Assembly: GCF_030546645.1 (NCBI RefSeq)
Contig: NZ_JAUOTO010000006.1
Span: 620,001 to 684,000 of the forward strand
DNA length: 64,000 nt
Reading direction: 5' to 3'
Origin: Flavitalea plasmicola
Lineage (GTDB): Bacteria > Bacteroidota > Bacteroidia > Chitinophagales > Chitinophagaceae
Positions 26,737 to 35,787 of this stretch are shown in pieces; the first letter of the stretch is position 1, and each line of letters opens with the position of its first letter. Below the pieces are notes generated by a model that saw only the letters and a list, made by a program, of their open reading frames with translations, searched no databases and was not told the origin of the DNA. A program made the translations under genes and the position numbers.

Positions 26737-26744
26737 CAAATGTA
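26737..26744 (-). promoter_or_regulatory. -7 box TACATTTG for purH
   Basis: Minus-strand TAnnTTTG match ending 27 bases before the purH ATG. Confidence 0.6.
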
Positions 26745-26856
26745 CGAAAAACCGGCCTATTGCACCGCCGGATGGAATGCTTCAACAAACCTGAAAGCTT
26801 GTAACTTTCTCAATCACAAATCAATAGGAAAGGAAAAAGAAGGGGAGAAGATCACT

Positions 26857-26896
26857 CCGGGATACCCCCCTGCCGAAGGTGGCAGCGGGTACCCGG
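26857..26896. repeat. Imperfect GC-rich palindrome
   Basis: Nested arms CCGGG/CCCGG, TACCC/GGGTA and CTGCC/GGCAG with small bulges form a 15-pair hairpin with a six-base loop (GAAGGT). No T-run follows. Function unknown. Confidence 0.55.
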
Positions 26897-27017
26897 GAGT
26901 TTTGAATGGTAACAGCGGTAAGCACTTTGGGCAAACAACGGTAGCATATTTGTAATGCCCGGGTGATTTCTCATGTGTACTAAAATCGGCCCGATCCGCG
27001 TTTAAACATAAGGAAAA

Positions 27018-27087
27018 CAACAGCATACATACCCATACACGCTTGAAAACAAACAGGATAAGGTGTTAATGGTTATGTATGCTGTTG
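27018..27087. repeat. Long inverted repeat, 14-bp perfect arms
   Basis: CAACAGCATACATA (27018-27031) is exactly complementary to 27074-27087. The pairing extends inward through CCAT/ATGG and ACAC/GTGT, leaving a loop of about 20-25 bases. It could be a structured RNA, a protein-binding palindrome or a small relic element. Confidence 0.6.
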
Positions 27088-27217
27088 CCGATGCATAGTA
27101 ATGTAGTGGTCAATAATTTTTGATTAAATCTGTACGATACATTCAAGGTAGCAACATGGCACAACAACACTTAGTTTCCAACACGCTTTAAGGATATCAA
27201 ATTGTAAAAACGGGACA

Positions 27218-27322
27218 ATGATGAACCTCTCCCTACTAATGTCAGATAAAATCTCCGATCCTGAAGAAATCAGGATGAAAACTTCAGACGGTATTTTCTT
27301 GCGTATTATACGTGCCTTTTGA
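27218..27322 (+). CDS. Possible 34-aa small protein
   Basis: ATG-ATG start, sequence beginning MMNLSLLMSDKISDPEEI and ending LRIIRAF, followed at once by a hairpin with a T-tract. A purine-rich GGGACA precedes the start. It resembles nothing I know. It could be a small gene, a leader peptide or chance. Confidence 0.3.
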   Translation: MMNLSLLMSDKISDPEEIRMKTSDGIFLRIIRAF

Positions 27323-27344
27323 CCACGTAAAAAGACGTGGTTTT
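27322..27344 (+). terminator. Hairpin with T-tract
   Basis: ACCACGT/ACGTGGT 7-bp stem (27322-27328, 27335-27341) followed by TTTTCCTT. It follows directly on the small ORF stop. Confidence 0.5.
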
Positions 27345-27548
27345 CCTTCGTTTATTTACTGTTTTTTTATTGACTAAAAAACGTTTTTTTTGTCATATTT
27401 ACCACCTGAGTCTTTGATCCCCTTTAGTTTATAAATAATACTAATTTATAATTATTTGATTGATACTTTTTTGCGTCTAGTCTCTCAGAGACTTGGGGAA
27501 TACTTTTACCAAAGCAAATTATTCTTCAAAACTCTAAAGCGACTAACA

Positions 27549-28049
27549 ATGAGAACAATTGAAAAAAAAACAGTAAAGGCTGGAAATTATGTAGGTACCG
27601 AACATGTTGACTCCCTTATCCGGAATTATAAGAAAGACAGATGGATGCAGAATTCGGAGAAAATTGGCAAAGAAGATACGCTGGGTATCTGGTATAGTGC
27701 TGACGAACTGGAAGAATTCATTCAAACTGCTAAGCTGCATGGTGCTGATGGAATTCGAATAGCTTTTGGTGTATACGGCGGCAATGCTCCCAGAAAAGAA
27801 AATGAAGGACGTCAAACAGTGGCCTTAATAGCAACCTGTAGCCTGAATGAGGAAAATGAGGCGCCCGCATTTAAGGATCTATATGTCGAAAAGGATGGAA
27901 AAGCCGGGTTGATGGCTTACAATATGGGTTTCCCTCTCCCTAATGTCCTCCCCGGAACTAATCCTCCTCCAACCACTGTTACAATGGGAGGCGACCAACT
28001 GGGAACACTTATGGTCGCGGACAAAAATAAAGGATTAATGATCATATAA
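27549..28049 (+). CDS. Uncharacterised 166-aa cytoplasmic protein
   Basis: I chose ATG 27549; the open frame extends upstream to a TTG at 27456, but the added residues look like untranslated AT-rich leader. No signal peptide or membrane segment. Segments include NYKKDRWMQNSEKIGKED, GIWYSADELEEFIQTAKLHG, ADGIRIAFGVYGGNAP and RQTVALIATC, then a Pro-rich stretch FPLPNVLPGTNPPPTTV. The motif GIR-x-x-FG-x-Y followed by QTV resembles hypothetical proteins I recall from other Bacteroidota, usually next to a small polytopic membrane protein as here. No enzyme motif recognised. A terminator separates it from the membrane protein and two-component genes, so it may be expressed on its own. Confidence 0.7.
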   Translation: MRTIEKKTVKAGNYVGTEHVDSLIRNYKKDRWMQNSEKIGKEDTLGIWYSADELEEFIQTAKLHGADGIRIAFGVYGGNAPRKENEGRQTVALIATCSLNEENEAPAFKDLYVEKDGKAGLMAYNMGFPLPNVLPGTNPPPTTVTMGGDQLGTLMVADKNKGLMII

Positions 28050-28064
28050 CCATAACCATGGATC

Positions 28065-28100
28065 AAAGAGAGGTCTTCCCGCAAGGGAGACCTCTCTTTT
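28065..28100 (+). terminator. Intrinsic terminator
   Basis: AAAGAGAGGTCT-CCC / GGG-AGACCTCTCTTT stem with GCAA loop and T-run, 15 bases after the stop of the 166-aa gene. Confidence 0.92.
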
Positions 28101-28151
28101 AATTTATAGCTGGCTTTTTCATACCGATTAATTCCCCTATTTTGGGGATTT

Positions 28152-28799
28152 ATGAATCCGCTGATATATATAACATTCATTGCGGTCAGTTTTATAGCCA
28201 GTCTTAGCGTCTACTTTTACGAAAGGATTAGCGTTTACCTGCGCTTGTTCCCCCTGTTCTTATTGATCACATTGATCGTAGAGCTTATTGGGTTGCACTA
28301 TTCCAATCAGGGTAAACCTCCCATTCCCCTGTACAATTTCTTTGGCGTTTTTGAATTCCTGTTCTACATGTATGTTCTTAGGGAGATCATACAAAGCAAG
28401 ACCGTAAAAAAGATCATTTTGCATACCGCCTGGCTGTATGTACTGATGGTTGCAGTGAATTTTATTTTTATCCAGCCGATCACATCCTTTGGTTCCATAA
28501 ACTATGCATTGAGCTGCCTGCTTATCACTATTATCTGTATCTACTACTTTTTCGAGTTATTCCAATCTTCTCATTCTGTCAACCTTGTCAGGCAGCCAGC
28601 TTTCTGGATTTGCGCCGGTCTCTTATTTTTTTATTGCTGCACTTTCCCCGTTTTCGGAATGCTTAACTTCCTGAAAAAAGCACCGGATATTATCCGGAAA
28701 AATTTCCAGTTTATCATACTACTTTTGAATGTTTTCTTATATTCATCTTTCACTATCGCCTTTTTATGCCGGATCAGGGCCAGGAACTCTACGTCGTAG
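28152..28799 (+). CDS. Polytopic membrane protein, probable partner of the histidine kinase
   Basis: 215 aa, mostly hydrophobic: about six or seven transmembrane helices (for example PLIYITFIAVSFIASLSVYF, LLITLIVELIGLHY, FFGVFEFLFYMYVL, LLITIICIYYFFELF, FWICAGLLFFYCCTF, FQFIILLLNVFLYSSF). No known domain recognised. It overlaps the histidine-kinase gene by 34 bases, so translation is coupled. The kinase has only one membrane helix and no sensor domain, which makes this protein a good candidate for signal perception; that is inference from position. Start ATG chosen as the first in frame, 50 bases after the terminator. Confidence 0.7.
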   Translation: MNPLIYITFIAVSFIASLSVYFYERISVYLRLFPLFLLITLIVELIGLHYSNQGKPPIPLYNFFGVFEFLFYMYVLREIIQSKTVKKIILHTAWLYVLMVAVNFIFIQPITSFGSINYALSCLLITIICIYYFFELFQSSHSVNLVRQPAFWICAGLLFFYCCTFPVFGMLNFLKKAPDIIRKNFQFIILLLNVFLYSSFTIAFLCRIRARNSTS

Positions 28800-29578
28800 T
28801 CCTTTTAGGGATGGTGCTGGCCTTGTTATTGGTCGGCTTCATCCTTTTCCTGCTGTTCCTCTACCAAAAAAGACAACACAGGCAGGAAAAAGAAATGGTA
28901 CGCATGAAACAGGAATACGAACAGGAAGTGCTTCGAAGCCAGCTCGAAATGCAGGAAGCCACTTTCAAGACCATCGCCCAGGAACTCCATGACAACATCG
29001 GCCAGGTATTATCGGTGGTCAAACTATCCCTGTCCATCCTGCCCCTGGAAAAAGAACACCCCGCATACGAAAGCGTTCAAAATAGCCGTCAGATGCTCAA
29101 TAAGATCATCTACGATATGGCAGACCTTACCAAAAGCCTCCATACAGACCGTATTTCCCAGATTGGCCTGGTGGAAGCCATCCGGTTTGACCTGGAAAGC
29201 CTCCGCCGGACAGGCCTGATAGAAGTAGAATTCTCCGTGGAAGGGGAGGAATTTCCTTTCGAAAGTCAACGGGCCATCTTCCTTTTTCGCATGTTCCAGG
29301 AGATGATAAACAATATTTTAAAGCATTCTAAAGCCACTCACGTAAATATTGCGGTAAATTACTCAATTGATGATAAATTTGTTTTGCGGGTGGAGGACAA
29401 CGGGGTAGGCTTTGATCCGGAAAAGAAACAGGTATCGGCGTCCTCCTCCAGCGGTATAGGCCTGAAAAGTATGACAAACCGTGCCCGTCTCATTGGCGGA
29501 GAGATCACCATTCAGAGCCAGCCTGGAAAAGGTACAGTTATACAAGTGGAATTGCCCCTCGAAAGGGAAGCTTTATAA
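28766..29578 (+). CDS. Sensor histidine kinase, NarL/DesK type (HisKA_3 and HATPase_c)
   Basis: 270 aa. One N-terminal transmembrane helix (about residues 9-33), a coiled-coil-like linker rich in Glu, Gln and Lys, then the dimerisation domain with phospho-acceptor His75 in IAQELHDNIGQVLSVVKLSL. The ATP domain shows an N box (FQEMINNILKHSKATHVNI) and G boxes (DNGVGFDP, GIGLKSMTNRARLIGG). No extracytoplasmic or PAS sensor domain. It should autophosphorylate and pass phosphate to the response regulator encoded 7 bases downstream. Confidence 0.92.
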   Translation: MPDQGQELYVVVLLGMVLALLLVGFILFLLFLYQKRQHRQEKEMVRMKQEYEQEVLRSQLEMQEATFKTIAQELHDNIGQVLSVVKLSLSILPLEKEHPAYESVQNSRQMLNKIIYDMADLTKSLHTDRISQIGLVEAIRFDLESLRRTGLIEVEFSVEGEEFPFESQRAIFLFRMFQEMINNILKHSKATHVNIAVNYSIDDKFVLRVEDNGVGFDPEKKQVSASSSSGIGLKSMTNRARLIGGEITIQSQPGKGTVIQVELPLEREAL

Positions 29579-29585
29579 TTTATTT

Positions 29586-30245
29586 ATGGCTGCATCACTT
29601 AAGAAAATACAGGTCGGCATTGTTGATGATCATAGCCTTCTACGGAAGGCATTGGCAAAATTGATCGATTCTTTCGAAAATTACACCGTCCTGTTCGAAG
29701 GAGATAATGGAAAAGAGATAAAGGCCAAGGTTACACAGCACATCGTCCCCGACATCATCCTCCTCGACGTCAATATGCCGGATATGGACGGATATGAGAC
29801 GGTGCGCTGGCTCCATAAGAACTACCCCCAGATCAAAGTGCTGGCCCTCTCCATGTCCAGCGACGAGAATACGATCATCCGCATGCTCCGCCTGGGCGCC
29901 AAAGGCTACATCATGAAGAACATCGAACCTGAAGAGCTGAAAGTGGCCCTGGATTCCATCATGAAAAAAGATTTCTACCTGTCCGAATATATTTCCGGCA
30001 AGATCATCAGCGGACTCCATAAAGACCTGGGTAATCCCGAAGATCCTGTCATCCTCAGCGATAAAGAAAAGGAATTCCTCCGGCTCATTTGCTCGGAGCT
30101 TACCTACAAGGACATTGCCGACAAAATGTTCATCAGCCCCCGCACCGTCGACAACTACCGCAATACCCTCTTCGAGAAATTAAAGGTACGCACCCGCGTA
30201 GGCCTTGTAATGTTCGCCATCAAGAACGGCCTGGCCGAGGTCTAG
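29586..30245 (+). CDS. NarL/LuxR-type response regulator
   Basis: 219 aa from ATG 29586; an in-frame upstream start at 29481 lies inside the kinase gene and is rejected. Receiver domain residues about 8-125 with acidic pair Asp14/Asp15 and phospho-acceptor Asp61 in ILLDVNMPDMDGYE; C-terminal LuxR-type helix-turn-helix (about 150-215, LSDKEKEFLRLICSELTYKDIADKMFISPRTVDNYR). A DNA-binding transcription factor controlled by the kinase just upstream. Targets unknown. Convergent with the MMPL transporter, with only 2 bases between stops. Confidence 0.94.
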   Translation: MAASLKKIQVGIVDDHSLLRKALAKLIDSFENYTVLFEGDNGKEIKAKVTQHIVPDIILLDVNMPDMDGYETVRWLHKNYPQIKVLALSMSSDENTIIRMLRLGAKGYIMKNIEPEELKVALDSIMKKDFYLSEYISGKIISGLHKDLGNPEDPVILSDKEKEFLRLICSELTYKDIADKMFISPRTVDNYRNTLFEKLKVRTRVGLVMFAIKNGLAEV

Positions 30246-30247
30246 TA

Positions 30248-32596
30248 CTACCTCCGGCGCCTGCGCGTCAGCGTGATAAGCAATGCCGGCAGAAATACCA
30301 GGTTCGTCACCGTAGCGATCACCAGCGTCAGCGAGGTCAGCCATCCCAGGGCGAAGATCCCGCCAAAATCACTAAAGCAAAAAATGACAAACCCCGCGAT
30401 CAGCACCATCGAAGTGTATAATATGCTGATACCGGTCTTATTGATCGTCTCGATCACCATTTGCTGCGGATCAGTCTGCTTGCCATCCGGCCCACGGGAC
30501 TCCTGCTTATAATTCACCAGGAACCGGATCGTGATATCGATGGCAATACCCAGCGCAATACTGAAAATGATCACCGTCGATGGCTTAAGCCGGACCCCCG
30601 CCCATCCCATAATGCCCGCCGTTATGATCAATGGTATGATATTGGGTACAAGGCTGCAAAGCAATATCCGGAAAGACCTGAACAGGAAAAGCATACAGGC
30701 TGCGATCAGCACAAACGCCCATTGAATGCTATCCTTCAGCCCCTTGATGATAAAGCTACTGCCTTCCAGGTAAGTGACGCTGGTGCCCGTGAGCTCTACA
30801 TGGTATTTTGCAGTATCGAAAAGAAGCTTCGTTTTCCTTTCAAGGTCGTCCAGGATGAAGGGTAGACGACTGCTGCCCACATCGGCCATATTTACACTGA
30901 TACGCAGCCGCCGGTTATCCTTGTCTACAAAACTCTTCAATAGCTGGTTAAGATTATTGCTCCCGCCGGTAGCTTTCCCCGAAGAGTCTCCCCCCCCTTT
31001 CAGATACGACGACAAAAAGGGCAGGTCCAGCGAATTTGGCACGCCATAGTTGGCGCTGTCCCCTCCGTAATAGGACTGACGGACGAATTTCAACCCCTCC
31101 GCCAGCGACAAAGGCCGGGCCATCTCCGGCTGCGCGGCAATATATCGTGACAGCTGATCCACGCTGTCCAGGGTCTGCAGCATGTTGATCCGCAATCCAT
31201 TCTTTCTGCGGGTATCTACTATGATCTCCAGGGGCATTACGCCCTTAAAATGGTGTTCGAAAAACTTGAGATCGGTGTAGATCGGATCCTTCTGTGGCAG
31301 GTCATCCACGATAAAACCTTCCGATTTCAGCCTGAACATGCCCACTATCGCCAGAACAAGCATCCCAAAAGTCACGGCATAGATCGTCCGCTGATGGTGT
31401 AGCGTCCATATCTCCAGCTTCCGCAAAATGGCGGTCAGCCACCTGTTCTCCAGGTATCGCGTATGGTGGGGCCTGGGCGGAGGAAGATAGCTGAGCACCA
31501 CCGGGATCAGAATAAAGGATATAAAGAACAACATCATGATGTTAATCCCCGCCACCACGCCAAATTGGTTCAGGATAGCGCTCCGGGTCAGGGCAAAAAC
31601 TCCAAATCCAATGGCTGCCGTCAGGTTGCAGAACAGGGTGACGACGCCCATCCGGCCGATCATCGCCAGCAGCGCTTCACGCTTGTCTTTCAATTCCCGG
31701 TATGCCGTATGATATTTATTGAGAAAATAGATACAGTTCGGTATGCCGATCACCACCATTAAAGTAGGTGTCAGGGCATTCAGCAGCGTGATCTTGTATC
31801 CCAGCAGGTCCATCGTCCCAAGGCTGAAGATCACCCCGACGATTACCACCCCCAGCGAAAGGAGCATAGCGCCCAGACTTCGGAAGAAGATTACCAGGAT
31901 GATCGCCGACAACAGCACGGATCCCAGCAGGAACCAGGTAGTTTCCCGGGATACTTTCTGCGCCATCACGGTCCTGATAAGGGGCAGGCCGCTGAGATGC
32001 ATATCCAGGTTATATTGCGTCCCAAAAGCCTTTACTTCTTTTATAATTGCATTTACCGTGACGATCCGTTTGGCCGAATTCATCACGTCCTTATTCACAC
32101 GCACCGCCATTAGCCAGGTATTCGTCTCTGCATTATACAGCAGTCCCTTGTAAAAAGGAAGACCTTTGAACACCGATTTGCCACTGTCGATCTCGGCCTG
32201 CGACTGCGGATGCGCCGGGAAAATGGCAAGAGCATGCGGCTTTTCCGTGACAGAATCCTTCACCAGGTTAATCGCCATGGGAGTGCTTAGCACATCATCC
32301 ACGCCTGTTATCTTCTTTAATTTTTCGCCTAGCGCGATATACCCGGAAAAGATCTCCTTTTCAAAAAGCCTGTCCGTCTGCACGCCGACGACCAATAGAT
32401 TGCCGTCATCCCCGAATTGCTGGCGGAAATTCAGATTCGCGATGTATTTGGGATTGTCAGTAGGAATGCTGCTGTTGAAATCATAGCTCAGCTTGACCCT
32501 GGAAGCATGGTAGGCCATGAAGCCCGTGGCCGTCAGTAAGAAAAGAAGTAAGGACAACCGGAATTTTAGGACCAGGCGTGCCAGGGATTCCCACAT
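30248..32596 (-). CDS. MMPL/RND-superfamily transporter
   Basis: 782 aa with two repeated halves, each with one helix, a large periplasmic loop and five clustered helices: about 12 transmembrane segments in all. Helical blocks include FLLGSVLLSAIILVIFFRSLGAMLLSLGVVIVG, IGIPNCIYFLNKYHTAYRE in the first half, and WAFVLIAACMLFLFRSFRILLCSLVPNIIPLIIT and SIALGIAIDITIRFLVNYKQE in the second. It matches MMPL-type exporters of lipids or hydrophobic compounds rather than tripartite AcrB pumps (too short, no adaptor gene nearby). Substrate unknown. It stands alone on the minus strand, divergent from the PorZ-like gene. Confidence 0.88.
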   Translation of the reverse strand: MWESLARLVLKFRLSLLLFLLTATGFMAYHASRVKLSYDFNSSIPTDNPKYIANLNFRQQFGDDGNLLVVGVQTDRLFEKEIFSGYIALGEKLKKITGVDDVLSTPMAINLVKDSVTEKPHALAIFPAHPQSQAEIDSGKSVFKGLPFYKGLLYNAETNTWLMAVRVNKDVMNSAKRIVTVNAIIKEVKAFGTQYNLDMHLSGLPLIRTVMAQKVSRETTWFLLGSVLLSAIILVIFFRSLGAMLLSLGVVIVGVIFSLGTMDLLGYKITLLNALTPTLMVVIGIPNCIYFLNKYHTAYRELKDKREALLAMIGRMGVVTLFCNLTAAIGFGVFALTRSAILNQFGVVAGINIMMLFFISFILIPVVLSYLPPPRPHHTRYLENRWLTAILRKLEIWTLHHQRTIYAVTFGMLVLAIVGMFRLKSEGFIVDDLPQKDPIYTDLKFFEHHFKGVMPLEIIVDTRRKNGLRINMLQTLDSVDQLSRYIAAQPEMARPLSLAEGLKFVRQSYYGGDSANYGVPNSLDLPFLSSYLKGGGDSSGKATGGSNNLNQLLKSFVDKDNRRLRISVNMADVGSSRLPFILDDLERKTKLLFDTAKYHVELTGTSVTYLEGSSFIIKGLKDSIQWAFVLIAACMLFLFRSFRILLCSLVPNIIPLIITAGIMGWAGVRLKPSTVIIFSIALGIAIDITIRFLVNYKQESRGPDGKQTDPQQMVIETINKTGISILYTSMVLIAGFVIFCFSDFGGIFALGWLTSLTLVIATVTNLVFLPALLITLTRRRRR

Positions 32597-32673
32597 GGTA
32601 ATGATTTTTGTAAGTCAACGGTTTTTGCCGTGCGAAGGTCCGTTATTTCTCCGGCTTTTCCAGCACTGGAAAG

Positions 32674-35037
32674 ATGCTTTTAGCAACCTTCCCGTTAACT
32701 TTGGCCATCGCAACGATCAAAAAAATACTGTTTACGGTATATTTTGCCCTTCTGTGCTGGCTTTCCGGCCTGACGCAAACCCCTGCCATCGGCCATTGGC
32801 GGGACCATTTGCCTTATCATCAGGCCATCGCCGTCGCCGGATCGGCAGGGAAAATATACTGCGCTTCCCCTTACAGCATCTTTATAGTGGATAAGGAGGA
32901 CAATAGCATGAGCCGGCTCAGTAAGACCAACGGGCTCAGCGAAACAGGCATCAGCGCCCTCTGCTACGATCCTGCGTCCGATAAGCTGACCATCGCCTAC
33001 ACCACCAGCAATATCGACATCCTCTCCGGCAGGCAAACCTTTAATATCCCCGATATCCGGCGGACGAGCGCGGGAGGCGACAAGACCATCTACCAGGCCA
33101 TCGCTTATAATAATAAGGTCTATCTGTCCACGGGCCTGGGCATCATCGTAGTGGATGAAGACAAATACGAAGTAAAAGACACTTACATTATAGGAGCGGG
33201 CGGCGACTCTGTCGCCGTACAGGCTGTCGCCACCGATGGAACGCTCTTGTATGCCGCCACCGCCGAAGGGCTGAAACAAGCGCCCCTGAACTCCCCCGAC
33301 CTGGCAGACTATCATAATTGGACCGTGCCGGGAGGTAACGAGGCCCCCTGCCGCCAGGTAGTGTCCCTCGACGGTGAGATCATCGCCCTTCGTGGCGATT
33401 CCATTGTAGCCCTGATCAACAACAGCTGGGTAGCAGCATACAGCAGCACCTGGCATGTCAATAGCCTGTCAACCAGCGAACATCGGTTGCTGGTTTGCGA
33501 ACAAAATGGGGACAGTGGCCGGGTGACGATCCTGACGGGATCGGGTCAGATCGAAAGGGTGCTGCAGCAGCCCGGTGTTCTCCACAGCCCTCGCCAAGCC
33601 CTGCTCTTACAAGGAGAGCCCTGGGTGGCGGATGTCATCACCGGCCTCTCCGCCTGGGGTTCCGCTGGCTCCCAGGCGCGATCCTATATCCCCGATTCCC
33701 CCGGCGGACTAGCCACCGGACCCATCACCATCCACCGGGACCCCACGGCGGGCCCGGGCGCCGCCGGTGTTCTTTGGGTGGCCTCAGGAGGCGCCGACAC
33801 CAGTTGGCACCCACTGGGCGACCGCAACGGAGGGATCTATCGCCTCGATGCCAACGGTTGGACCAACTATAACAAAGACTCCTATCCCGTATTCGACAGC
33901 ATCTTCGACTTCTGTGCCATCGCTTATAATCCCGGGGATAGCAGCCTCTGGGCCGGTTCCTTCGGAGAAGGATTGCTGGAAAAAAATGCAGATGACGGGT
34001 TCAGGGTCTTCGCTGCACGCTCTTCCATAGGCCCATCCCTCGACAACCCTTCCGCCTACCGCGTCAGCGGCCTGGCCTTCGACAAGGACGGCAATGCCTG
34101 GATCGCCAATTATGGCGCCGCCCGCGACCTCCTGCTAAGACAGGCCGATGGCAGCTGGTCCTCTTTTGCCATCCCTTTTGCCCATACGGGAAATGCCGTC
34201 TCTCAGGTGTTGGTGGATGATAATAAGCAAGTATGGATCGTCTCGCCAAAAGGAAACGGCGTTTTCTGTTACAACCCCGGAGCTTCATTAAGTAGTACTT
34301 CGGACGATCAATGGAAATATTATCGCACAGGTACGGGCAATGGCAATCTGCCTGACAATCATGTTTATTGCCTGGCCAGGGACAGGAACAGCCTCATATG
34401 GATTGGTACGGGTAATGGCATCGGCTTGATACAATGCGCCCGGCAGGTCTTTGGTGCGGGTGGCTGTGAGGCGGTATGGCCTGTCGTACAATTCGATAAT
34501 TTTGCAGGTTACCTTTTTGGCGGCCAGGCTGTACAGGCCATAGCAGTGGATGGCGCTGACAGAAAATGGATCGCCACCCGAAATGGGGTATGGCTTGTCA
34601 CACCGGATGCGCAAAAGATCGTTTATCACTTTACGGCGGATAGCACACCCCTCCTCAACAACGATGTAAGGAACATCGCCATCGATCCAAACACGGGAGA
34701 AGTATTTTTTGCCACAGCCGGGGGGCTTTGCTCATTTCGTAGTACCGCAACAGAAGGCGGGGATCATAATGCAAATGTGTTGGTATTTCCCAATCCCGTA
34801 CCCCCTGATTATACGGGCGTCATCGCCGTCAGAGGTCTGGTGGATGGAGCCTTCGTCAAGATCACAGCCCCGGATGGACGCCTGGTTTATCAGACCAACG
34901 CGCTGGGAGGACAGGCCATCTGGGATGGAAGAGACTACAAAGGCCGCAGGGTAGCCACCGGCGTCTACCTGGTACTGATATCCGACGAGAGCCGGCATGA
35001 AAAGTCATCGGCAAAGATCGTTTTCATCGGTAAATAA
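32674..35037 (+). CDS. porZ: PorZ-like type IX secretion system protein
   Basis: 787 aa, close to the length of PorZ in other Bacteroidota. Signal peptide, then the PorZ-type opening GHWRDHLPYHQAIAVAGSAGKIYCASPYSIF and repeated beta-propeller blades (GLSETGISALCYDP, SLWAGSFGEGLLEK, DGNAWIANYG, NLPDNHVYCLARDRNSLIWIGT, DRKWIATRNGVWL, LLNNDVRNIAIDPNTGEVFFAT). The last about 85 residues (FPNPVPPDYTG... to KIVFIGK) look like a type IX C-terminal sorting domain. In Porphyromonas PorZ is part of the outer-surface attachment complex that links cargo to lipopolysaccharide. Starts at ATG 32674, but a TTG near 32701 would give a more normal signal peptide. Confidence 0.85.
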   Translation: MLLATFPLTLAIATIKKILFTVYFALLCWLSGLTQTPAIGHWRDHLPYHQAIAVAGSAGKIYCASPYSIFIVDKEDNSMSRLSKTNGLSETGISALCYDPASDKLTIAYTTSNIDILSGRQTFNIPDIRRTSAGGDKTIYQAIAYNNKVYLSTGLGIIVVDEDKYEVKDTYIIGAGGDSVAVQAVATDGTLLYAATAEGLKQAPLNSPDLADYHNWTVPGGNEAPCRQVVSLDGEIIALRGDSIVALINNSWVAAYSSTWHVNSLSTSEHRLLVCEQNGDSGRVTILTGSGQIERVLQQPGVLHSPRQALLLQGEPWVADVITGLSAWGSAGSQARSYIPDSPGGLATGPITIHRDPTAGPGAAGVLWVASGGADTSWHPLGDRNGGIYRLDANGWTNYNKDSYPVFDSIFDFCAIAYNPGDSSLWAGSFGEGLLEKNADDGFRVFAARSSIGPSLDNPSAYRVSGLAFDKDGNAWIANYGAARDLLLRQADGSWSSFAIPFAHTGNAVSQVLVDDNKQVWIVSPKGNGVFCYNPGASLSSTSDDQWKYYRTGTGNGNLPDNHVYCLARDRNSLIWIGTGNGIGLIQCARQVFGAGGCEAVWPVVQFDNFAGYLFGGQAVQAIAVDGADRKWIATRNGVWLVTPDAQKIVYHFTADSTPLLNNDVRNIAIDPNTGEVFFATAGGLCSFRSTATEGGDHNANVLVFPNPVPPDYTGVIAVRGLVDGAFVKITAPDGRLVYQTNALGGQAIWDGRDYKGRRVATGVYLVLISDESRHEKSSAKIVFIGK

Positions 35038-35043
35038 CAACAA

Positions 35044-35787
35044 ATGCAGCTGCATAAAACAAAAGGAATCGTATTCAGGACAGTGAAGTATGGGGAGACA
35101 AGCCTCATCGTCACCGTCTATACCGAACTTTTTGGGGTGCAGTCCTATCTCGTCAACGGTGTGAGGACTTCGACAAAAAAAGGACCGGGCAAGGCCAACC
35201 TCTTCCAATCCGCCGCCATGCTCGATCTCGTCGTCTACCATAATGACCTGAAACACCTGCAGCGTATAAAAGAGTTCAAATGGGAATACCTGTACAAACA
35301 TTTGTTTTTCGACGTGATAAAAAACTCGGTCGCCTTGTTTATGGTGGAGCTCCTGCAGAAATGCCTCAAGCAGCCGGAACCCAATGCAGACCTCTTTTAT
35401 TTTATCGAAGACGCCTTCATTCACCTGGACGAAGCGGAAGGCCCCGTGCTGGCCAATTTCCCGTTGTTTTTCACTCTCCACCTGGCAGGTTTTTTCGGCT
35501 TCCGGATCGAAGATACCTGGTCAGAACGCAACGAGATACTGGACTTACAGGAGGGGATATTCGCAGCGCAGCACCCCACTCATCAACACTACCTGGAAGG
35601 CAGCTACGCCTATATCACGTCCCAGCTGCTGCGGGTGAGACAACCCGCCGAGCTGAGGGAACTATTGCTCAACCAGGACGTCAGGCGTCATTTGCTGCAG
35701 GCATACCGGACCTTTTATGCCCTGCACATCCCGGACTTCGGTGAAATGAGGACATTGGCTGTGTTGCAAACGATCATCAGCGCCTAG
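35044..35787 (+). CDS. recO: DNA repair protein RecO
   Basis: 247 aa. N-terminal OB-fold (MQLHKTKGIVFRTVKYGETSLIVTVYTELFGVQSYLVNGVR) and a helical C-terminal half, as in RecO. It acts in the RecFOR pathway, loading RecA on SSB-coated single strands in recombinational repair. No obvious zinc-binding Cys cluster, as in other Bacteroidota homologues. It starts 6 bases after the PorZ-like gene, so the two are probably cotranscribed. Its stop overlaps the stop of the convergent amidohydrolase gene. Confidence 0.92.
   Translation: MQLHKTKGIVFRTVKYGETSLIVTVYTELFGVQSYLVNGVRTSTKKGPGKANLFQSAAMLDLVVYHNDLKHLQRIKEFKWEYLYKHLFFDVIKNSVALFMVELLQKCLKQPEPNADLFYFIEDAFIHLDEAEGPVLANFPLFFTLHLAGFFGFRIEDTWSERNEILDLQEGIFAAQHPTHQHYLEGSYAYITSQLLRVRQPAELRELLLNQDVRRHLLQAYRTFYALHIPDFGEMRTLAVLQTIISA

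Larger units (their letters stand above)
26745..27548. other. Long non-coding stretch with inverted repeats
   Basis: About 800 bases with no convincing gene. It holds an imperfect palindrome at 26857-26896 (CCGGG, TACCC, CTGCC arms), a 14-bp inverted repeat at 27018-27087, a 34-codon ORF at 27218-27322 with a hairpin after it, and an AT-rich segment (27345-27470) that probably contains the promoter of the gene at 27549. Confidence 0.6.

Noticed and set aside
27456..27548. N-terminal extension of the 166-aa protein from TTG 27456
   Set aside because: Sequence is AT-rich leader-like and starts at a rare codon; ATG 27549 is better.
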